From Alphaproteobacteria bacterium (GTDB taxonomy: Bacteria; Pseudomonadota; Alphaproteobacteria; Micavibrionales; Micavibrionaceae), in NCBI GenBank assembly GCA_030427765.1, contig JAUICS010000008.1, positions 1 to 13,960 on the forward strand: 13,960 bases of DNA, given 5' to 3'. The position numbers and the translations under genes are program-made. The notes under the pieces are model-generated. The model was not told where the DNA came from. It saw only the letters and a program-made list of their open reading frames with translations, and made no database searches. Below, one piece after another: positions 7,239 to 12,294 of this stretch (its first letter is position 1; every line of letters begins with the position of its first letter).

Positions 7239-7616
7239 TTAATATGTGGTTTCATCAGGATACGGACCTGTGTTCCCGCCGGTATTCAAATAATTCAAAT
7301 CGTTTGAATACGCATCCTCTCTATTATGATTTTCACGCAATTCTTTATATTGTTCCGACGATGACTTCTGACGTCCGGACGATGGCTGTGACGACGAACT
7401 TGTATCTCTTGATAAACTGCCGCTAATAACCGAATCCGATTTGGCCGTTTGCGTATCTACCGGCTTTGTATCCATTGGAAAGAAGGGGGTGGCCCCTTTC
7501 ATAACAAGCGTTTTTGCCTGTGCAGTGCTAATATTGATTGCGCCGACACATATAAGTGCAAGCGCAGCCGTAAGCATCATTGGTTTTGTAAAATATCTAT
7601 TCATTGAACATTCCAT
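7239..7616 (-). CDS. Small exported Ser-rich protein of unknown function
   Basis: The protein has 125 residues from the ATG at 7616, chosen because AGGGAG stands 7 bases upstream. The frame extends further to 7682 but without a good site, and an ATG at 7604 is another option. Residues about 10-34 are a signal peptide ending TAQA before KTLV. The mature part is about 90 residues. It is rich in Ser, Asp and Asn, has no cysteine and is probably disordered, with a central SSSSQPSS stretch and a C-terminus ending PDETTY. I do not recognise a family. It is the first of three exported-protein genes on this strand, 189 bases before the lysozyme-like gene. It is divergent from the gene at 7819, with which it shares the regulatory region holding a CtrA-type box. 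Confidence 0.65.
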   Translation of the reverse strand: MECSMNRYFTKPMMLTAALALICVGAINISTAQAKTLVMKGATPFFPMDTKPVDTQTAKSDSVISGSLSRDTSSSSQPSSGRQKSSSEQYKELRENHNREDAYSNDLNYLNTGGNTGPYPDETTY

Positions 7617-7736
7617 CTTATAACTCCCTATCCTATAATTTACCGTGTTTTTAACTTGGATACAAATTTTACAAATTCTCAATAAAACCGCGATTTACGA
7701 GTGTGAATTGAAAAAAATATCAGTTTTCCATATTCA

Positions 7737-7751
7737 TTAACTTTTGCTTAA
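7737..7751. promoter_or_regulatory. Candidate CtrA binding box
   Basis: TTAACTTTTGCTTAA is a perfect match to the alphaproteobacterial CtrA consensus TTAA-N7-TTAA. It lies 67 bases before the ATG at 7819 and 120 bases before the divergent start at 7616, so it could act on either gene. Other intergenic TTAA pairs in the window have the wrong spacing. The region is AT-rich, so chance is not excluded. Confidence 0.55.
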
Positions 7752-7774
7752 GCTTTAACGCGCATGATACAAGT

Positions 7775-7796
7775 AATTAACGATATAAATTAACGA
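7775..7796. repeat. Nine-base direct repeat in the promoter region of the 7819 gene
   Basis: AATTAACGA occurs at 7775-7783 and 7788-7796, separated by TATA, a 13-bp period. It lies between the CtrA-type box and the start codon at 7819. It may be a paired operator half-site or overlap the -10 region. Confidence 0.4.
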
Positions 7797-7818
7797 AAAA
7801 GGTATAGAGGACGTTAAT

Positions 7819-8565
7819 ATGAGAGTGGACATTCACGAGCTTATGCAAGAGATGGGAATGGATGACAATATCCAGCCCGGAAAGCGAATTTTGAAAAAAC
7901 TGGCACAACCCGGCCAATATAAAAATCATACGGTGGTTGCCGACTGGCTAGACCCAAAGAAGATTGTATTCTCGGTTAAGGCCGGCTTAAAAGGTGGGGA
8001 CTTACCGCCTAAAGAATTAAAGAATTACCCGGTGTCATTCCAGTCACCCACATTCTTCGAAATCAAGCCATTAACGGAAGAAGAGGCCGAAAACCCGCCA
8101 GAGGTTATCGAATTTAAGGCAAAAGAAGATGTTGTGGTGGACACAAAAAGCATCAATAAAACTGCGTTCGAAGCCGTTGCAAAAGACGGATACGTTGAAG
8201 ATGAATCCGGTGAAGGCGATGAAACAGGTTCTTTCTCAGGCTCTGACGAAGACATAACAATCAAAGATTTGCATGAATTTTCATCCGCGGCAGAAGGCTT
8301 TATCGCCGATGTGGGCGACATCACGAAAATGGTTGTGATGGGCATGGAAATTGCGCAAACCGCATTCGAAGGCGTACTTAATGCATTCGTTGACCAGGTG
8401 AATAGCGCAAAAATATCTTGCACAAACATTCTATCCGCCGCCGGCAATTACATTACGAAATATATGCCGCCAGCATTCATGGACCCGACAGGTGATGAAA
8501 CTGCAAATTATGAATACAGTGTTGAGAAAAACTCCACCATGTTTACGGGGCCCAGTTTTACCTAG
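7819..8565 (+). CDS. Acidic cytoplasmic-looking protein of unknown function
   Basis: The protein has 248 residues; the ATG at 7819 has AGAGGA about 8 bases upstream. It has no signal peptide and no clear membrane helix. The N-terminal 30 residues are charged and helical (HELMQEMGMDD). Residues about 36-100 look beta-rich. Residues 122-146 are an acidic Gly/Ser linker (DESGEGDETGSFSGSDED). Residues 147-210 look like a long amphipathic helix pair containing a hydrophobic stretch (MVVMGMEIAQTAFEGVLNAF). There is a single cysteine near residue 201. I do not recognise a family. The gene is monocistronic, with a CtrA-type box and direct repeats before it and an intrinsic terminator after it. It is divergent from the exported-protein cluster, which suggests but does not show a shared role. 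Confidence 0.7.
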   Translation: MRVDIHELMQEMGMDDNIQPGKRILKKLAQPGQYKNHTVVADWLDPKKIVFSVKAGLKGGDLPPKELKNYPVSFQSPTFFEIKPLTEEEAENPPEVIEFKAKEDVVVDTKSINKTAFEAVAKDGYVEDESGEGDETGSFSGSDEDITIKDLHEFSSAAEGFIADVGDITKMVVMGMEIAQTAFEGVLNAFVDQVNSAKISCTNILSAAGNYITKYMPPAFMDPTGDETANYEYSVEKNSTMFTGPSFT

Positions 8566-8600
8566 CACATTATAAAAACTCTTTAATAACTCTATATTTC

Positions 8601-8635
8601 AAAAATGGCATTGTTTGATACAATGTCATTTTTTT
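8601..8635 (+). terminator. Rho-independent terminator after the 7819 gene
   Basis: ATGGCATTGT (8605-8614) pairs with ACAATGTCAT (8620-8629), with one G-U pair and a 5-base loop, followed by a run of seven or more T. The A-run on the left makes it partly symmetrical. Confidence 0.85.
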
Positions 8636-8672
8636 ATGAGGTCATTTTGTGGCCATACCGGATTCTTAGACA

Positions 8673-9458
8673 ATGGCAGACGACAATAAACACAACGGCG
8701 CAAACGGTCATAACAACGGAAATGGTGAGGATAAAGACAATGTTATCCGCATTCCGACCTTGGCCGAACGTGATCGTATGCGGAAAGAGAAAACACGTCA
8801 GGAAACATTCCAGACCACAGCCATCGAAACCGCACCACAAAAAGAACGTTTATTCAACGCACCACCAATAACACTGGCATTGGTGACAAGTTTTATTGTC
8901 ATTCATATTTCCACCGAATTCCTTATTGGCCGTGAACTACACCACTTGATCATTTCCAATCTTGCCTTCTTTTCCGGTAGCTATACTGGTGAATACCCAT
9001 GGGGACTACAAGGTATTCTGGGCCCCATAACACATATGTGGCTACACGGCAGTTTTGTGCATCTCGGTTTAAACTCCATCATGCTACTGACATTCGGAAC
9101 CGGTGTTGAACGGTGGCTAGGCGGCCGGCGTTTTCTGGCCCTGTTTATCCTGTGCGGTATGTTTGGTGCCTTATGCCACTTCATATTTTTCCCGTATTCC
9201 GTCATTCCGGTTATCGGCGCGTCCGGCGGGATTAGCGGGTTATTTGCCGCCATTCTGGTTATGATGCAGCGTTCCGGCATGGCCGGGCAAAACGGTAAGA
9301 ACAGCCTGCTGCCATTCATCATTATCTGGATTGTTATATCGGTTGGGTTTGGGTTTATCGGCGGCCCCGGCGGATCATCCGTTGCATGGGCAGCGCATAT
9401 TGGCGGGTTCCTTGGTGGGTTTCTTGTTCTTAGCCCGATGCTCAAGAAACGTCACTAA
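8673..9458 (+). CDS. Rhomboid-family intramembrane serine protease
   Basis: The protein has 261 residues; an in-frame TAG at 8667 makes the ATG at 8673 the most upstream start, with only a weak ribosome site. The first 60 residues are hydrophilic and Asn/His-rich, presumably cytoplasmic. The hydrophobic core has about six membrane helices. All hallmark residues are present: HGSFVHLGLN in helix 2 (His125, His130, Asn134; oxyanion hole), GASGGISG with catalytic Ser184, and AHIGGFLGG with catalytic His242. It should therefore be an active protease that cleaves transmembrane segments near the periplasmic face. The substrate is unknown; the exported proteins nearby are candidates only by proximity. 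It is convergent with hemY, the stops being 6 bases apart. Confidence 0.95.
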   Translation: MADDNKHNGANGHNNGNGEDKDNVIRIPTLAERDRMRKEKTRQETFQTTAIETAPQKERLFNAPPITLALVTSFIVIHISTEFLIGRELHHLIISNLAFFSGSYTGEYPWGLQGILGPITHMWLHGSFVHLGLNSIMLLTFGTGVERWLGGRRFLALFILCGMFGALCHFIFFPYSVIPVIGASGGISGLFAAILVMMQRSGMAGQNGKNSLLPFIIIWIVISVGFGFIGGPGGSSVAWAAHIGGFLGGFLVLSPMLKKRH

Positions 9459-9464
9459 AACGGT

Positions 9465-10847
9465 TTAAATATCCGTTGCCTTCGGCAAATAGCGTTCAAT
9501 CAGGTTCTGTCGGTAACTCAGTGCGTAATTCTCACTTATATTATCCTGATCCGGGTCAATCCAGTTTATGGAGTTAAATGCGCCGTGCGGTTCGGCAATT
9601 ACCGCCCAGTCCTGATAAATACGCCCCGTTTCACTGCACACCCATTTTTTATCGGGTTTTGCTATGGATGCGCGCTCGATCAAACTATCCATCTTGTCAT
9701 TATCATTGCTGGTTTGACGTTCAAGTTGCAGCCACAGCCCGAAAAGTCCTTTCGTCTGTTTTATCTTTTCCGCCTTTTGCAGGTAGGATTTTGCCTCCCC
9801 CCACAAACCATCATCAATGGCAACTTGCGCCAAAGCCAGATACCCTTCATATGTCTGCGATTTATCGAGAAGTTTTTTATACCAGCTTGTGCGCCCACCG
9901 ACGCCGGTTGACTGGCTCTTCGGTATAAGCGCCTCCCAACCTGCAATGTAATCCGGATGCTGGTTATGCTTCCATGCCGATTTAATGGCGGATAGGGCCA
10001 AATTTTCTTTCTGTTGATCCCGATATATTTTGATAAGCGCGCGGTTTGCCGGAACAAAGGACGGATCAAGGCGGATTGCCTCCTTCAATTTCTTCGCCGC
10101 ATCGACCTGATCATTATCGTTTTGAGCCAAAACGGTCAGAAGGGCCACACGATCGGCCTTAATACGATCTTTCGAAAAATTATGATCGGGTTTGATAAGG
10201 CGAAGGTAATCCAGTGCCTTTTCCCATTGTCCGGAAATTAAGGCAAGGCGGTAGTATATCTCCTGCAACGCCTGTTTATTCTTTGCCTTTAACTTTGGCT
10301 TTTGCATGGCATCTTCGATAAGCAACATGCTTTTTTCAATATCCCCGTTTTCAAGCAAATCCTTAACCTGCGCACGAATGCCCAGTATTTCATAAGAGTC
10401 GTCCTTCAGCAGGTTTTTGATTGCGGCCTCACGGCGTTTTTCATCACCAAGTTCCTTTGCCGCCTGTGCCTCCAGCAAATAAACAAGACCGTGGCTATTA
10501 TTTTTTGGAAGGGCGGATTTTGCCTTATTCACCTGACGAAGGGCGGCATTGCTATCGCCGGATGCGAGGGCCACATACCCCTTTGTCAGGGCATCTATAC
10601 CGTCATTCGAACCCGTTATAATCCGGTATTTTTGCCATGTTTTTGGAAAATCCATCATGAAATACCAAAAACGGACCAAATACACAAAACACCACAAAAA
10701 CAGTATGAGCGCGATTAGAGCCAGCCCAACGTGAATAGTGACCTTATAGTCAAACCACGACACAGAAATATATCCCGGGTTTTGCACAAGCCATGCGGTT
10801 GCGGCGATTATCAATCCGGCCTGAATGATGAATAATAGGTTTTTCAA
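9465..10847 (-). CDS. hemY: HemY-like inner-membrane TPR protein
   Basis: The protein has 460 residues. The start is a TTG at 10847; no Met occurs before the two N-terminal membrane helices (about 3-21 and 38-62), so a rare start is needed. The HemY_N-type hairpin is followed by helical TPR-like repeats, for example about 92-140, 195-225, 240-295 and 330-365. This is the architecture of HemY, a membrane protein that is commonly encoded with hemD and hemX-type genes. Its exact role in haem metabolism is unsettled, and it is not the oxidase of the same name in Bacillus. The C-terminal WVC...W...GAFNSINW segment (402-429) matches the alphaproteobacterial zinc-ribbon tail, but only one of four usual cysteines remains: Cys404, then Thr407, Ala418 and His421. 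Here the gene is about 7.1 kb from hemD and on the opposite strand. Confidence 0.88.
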   Translation of the reverse strand: MKNLLFIIQAGLIIAATAWLVQNPGYISVSWFDYKVTIHVGLALIALILFLWCFVYLVRFWYFMMDFPKTWQKYRIITGSNDGIDALTKGYVALASGDSNAALRQVNKAKSALPKNNSHGLVYLLEAQAAKELGDEKRREAAIKNLLKDDSYEILGIRAQVKDLLENGDIEKSMLLIEDAMQKPKLKAKNKQALQEIYYRLALISGQWEKALDYLRLIKPDHNFSKDRIKADRVALLTVLAQNDNDQVDAAKKLKEAIRLDPSFVPANRALIKIYRDQQKENLALSAIKSAWKHNQHPDYIAGWEALIPKSQSTGVGGRTSWYKKLLDKSQTYEGYLALAQVAIDDGLWGEAKSYLQKAEKIKQTKGLFGLWLQLERQTSNDNDKMDSLIERASIAKPDKKWVCSETGRIYQDWAVIAEPHGAFNSINWIDPDQDNISENYALSYRQNLIERYLPKATDI

Positions 10848-10977
10848 AATGCCTATACCTGCGTCTAATCAATTTTAAAGCTATAGCCAAAGCATAGAAA
10901 ATTATTACCAAAAGCCAAACAAAAAAATCAGTTTTTCTACAAACACCGCCATACTAGATGCAGCAATATAAGACATA

Positions 10978-10997
10978 TGTAAGGAAATTTGTAAGGA
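10978..10997. repeat. Two-copy TGTAAGGA direct repeat, 12-bp period
   Basis: TGTAAGGA occurs at 10978-10985 and 10990-10997 upstream of the exported-protein gene at 11016. The AAGGA of the second copy could act as a ribosome binding site, so the repeat may duplicate a translation signal or be an operator. Confidence 0.4.
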
Positions 10998-11007
10998 TTT
11001 TTAATAT

Positions 11008-11016
11008 ATGATGTAA
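11008..11016 (+). other. Two-codon minigene (ATG-ATG-TAA) overlapping the next start
   Basis: ATG ATG TAA at 11008-11016 has AAGGA 10 bases upstream. Its stop shares one base with the ATG at 11016 (TAATG), the classic overlap for translational coupling. It may be a leader that tunes translation of the 231-aa gene. Chance in an AT-rich leader is possible. Confidence 0.35.
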
Positions 11017-11711
11017 TGATGATAGGCATGAAAGAATATATACTCTTTTCAAAACAAGCACTTAACAGAAGCATGTTTAAACACATATTGTTTCTGGCCC
11101 TGCTCTTGTCGCTATGCGCCGCCTTTTTATTACCCGCCGCACCTGCAAATGCCTATGAAACCGAAGATAAAGGGTTTGAAGTTATATGGCCGTTAATCCT
11201 GAAAACACGTGGCGGATGCAATAATGTGTACGACCACCGTTTTGTCGGCATTACAAACTGCGCCATCAGCCAGAAAGTCTTTCCAGAAGAAGACCGCATC
11301 GATAAAATGCGGGAAACTGCGGCAAAACGCCTGGCATATAAACTGTATGAAGATACAAAACAATATTTCAACGGACGTTTAAGGACTTGGGACCAGCAGT
11401 ATATGGCGTTGCTCGCCATTCTGGAAACCGGACAGAGAAATGCCGTTTACATCGTTAACAAATGTGACGGTAAGCCACGCTGCATCTACATTGAAATTGC
11501 AAAGGCCACGGACGATGGCAAGCAACACAAACCTCGCGTTGGAAAAGACTGCATATCGTGCCGCATGGAATATACATCGCAATACATGAATGCCTTACGG
11601 CGATATCACTGTATTCCCGATCCCGAGTTCGGTGATAATTCCTGCAAGTTCCCGACAACCATGACCGGCCGCGGGCAATGGTCCTTCACGAAGGATAGAG
11701 AGTCCAACTAA
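11016..11711 (+). CDS. Exported cysteine-rich protein of unknown function
   Basis: The protein has up to 231 residues. The start is uncertain: ATGs at 11016, 11019, 11028 and 11073 are all in frame. The last gives the most regular signal peptide (MFKHILFLALLLSLC..., cleavage near PANA before YETE). The mature part is about 185 residues and has eight cysteines (68, 82, 150, 156, 179, 182, 199 and 210, counting from 11016). An even number fits disulfides in the periplasm. One pair is a CISC motif (179-182), which resembles thioredoxin-type CxxC or a metal site, but no thioredoxin fold is evident. The centre (about 92-145) looks helical. I do not recognise a family. It is divergent from hemY and convergent with gloA (21 bases between stops). 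Confidence 0.7.
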   Translation: MMIGMKEYILFSKQALNRSMFKHILFLALLLSLCAAFLLPAAPANAYETEDKGFEVIWPLILKTRGGCNNVYDHRFVGITNCAISQKVFPEEDRIDKMRETAAKRLAYKLYEDTKQYFNGRLRTWDQQYMALLAILETGQRNAVYIVNKCDGKPRCIYIEIAKATDDGKQHKPRVGKDCISCRMEYTSQYMNALRRYHCIPDPEFGDNSCKFPTTMTGRGQWSFTKDRESN

Positions 11712-11732
11712 TGCTCTCTTTACCCAGCCTCT

Positions 11733-12173
11733 TTACCAAGTACCTGTATTTTCCATGCTGGCCCAAGGCTCAACAGGTTCAAGCGCATCACCTTTTTGCA
11801 AAAGTTCAATCGAAATACCGTCCGGTGATTTAATAAACGCCATGTACCCGTCACGTGGCGGACGGTTGATGACTACGCCGTTATCCTTCAAATCCTGACA
11901 GGTTTTGTAAATATCCTCGACACGGTATGCCAGATGGCCGAAATTACGCCCGCCCTTATATTCCTCAGGGTCCCAGTTATACGTAAGCTCAACCATCGGG
12001 GCCTTGTTCTGACGCGCGGCATCAACATCACCCGGCGCAGCCAAGAATATAAGTGTAAAACGGCCCTTTTCATTTTCTTTGCGGCTAACCTCCACAAGGC
12101 CGAGTTTGTTACAATAAAAATCCAGTGATTCCTCAATATCCTTTACGCGAACCATTGTGTGTAAATATTCCAT
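11733..12173 (-). CDS. gloA: Lactoylglutathione lyase (glyoxalase I)
   Basis: The protein has 146 residues from the ATG at 12173, which has an AGGA site 5 bases upstream; the in-frame ATG at 12185 is less well placed. GloA isomerises the hemithioacetal of methylglyoxal and glutathione to S-lactoylglutathione in the cytoplasm. The two-module VOC fold is clear from LHTMVRV near the start, [15 protein letters not shown] and ISIELLQ. The four metal ligands expected from E. coli GloA are present at His5, Glu62, His80 and Glu123. A tail of about 20 residues after the last ligand ([14 protein letters not shown]) is somewhat longer than in the short bacterial forms. The gene appears monocistronic and is divergent from the DivL-like gene. 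Confidence 0.93.
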   Translation of the reverse strand: MEYLHTMVRVKDIEESLDFYCNKLGLVEVSRKENEKGRFTLIFLAAPGDVDAARQNKAPMVELTYNWDPEEYKGGRNFGHLAYRVEDIYKTCQDLKDNGVVINRPPRDGYMAFIKSPDGISIELLQKGDALEPVEPWASMENTGTW

Positions 12174-12294
12174 TACTATCCTCATACGTTAGAGTGACTT
12201 AGTGGGTGTATCCGTTTTGTCTCGGCTGTCTTGTCGAGATAACGTGTTACGTGGTATGAATAACATGTTCTGATCAACAAATGAATAAAAGCCG

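Noticed and set aside
7225..7242. Second CtrA-like site, TTAA ... TTAA
   Set aside because: Spacing is 10 rather than 7 bases, and part of it lies in the 3' end of the small exported gene.
8605..8871. Plus-strand reading frame starting before the rhomboid gene
   Set aside because: It begins inside a terminator hairpin, runs out of frame across the rhomboid 5' end, and has no ribosome site or motif.
9459..9477. AACGG/CCGTT hairpin at the rhomboid-hemY junction as a terminator
   Set aside because: Only 5 bp of stem with an 8-base loop and no T-tract; mostly inside the hemY coding end.
11697..11720. AGAGAG/CTCTCT hairpin between the exported Cys-rich gene and gloA as a terminator
   Set aside because: Short, weak stem with an 11-base loop and no following T-tract.
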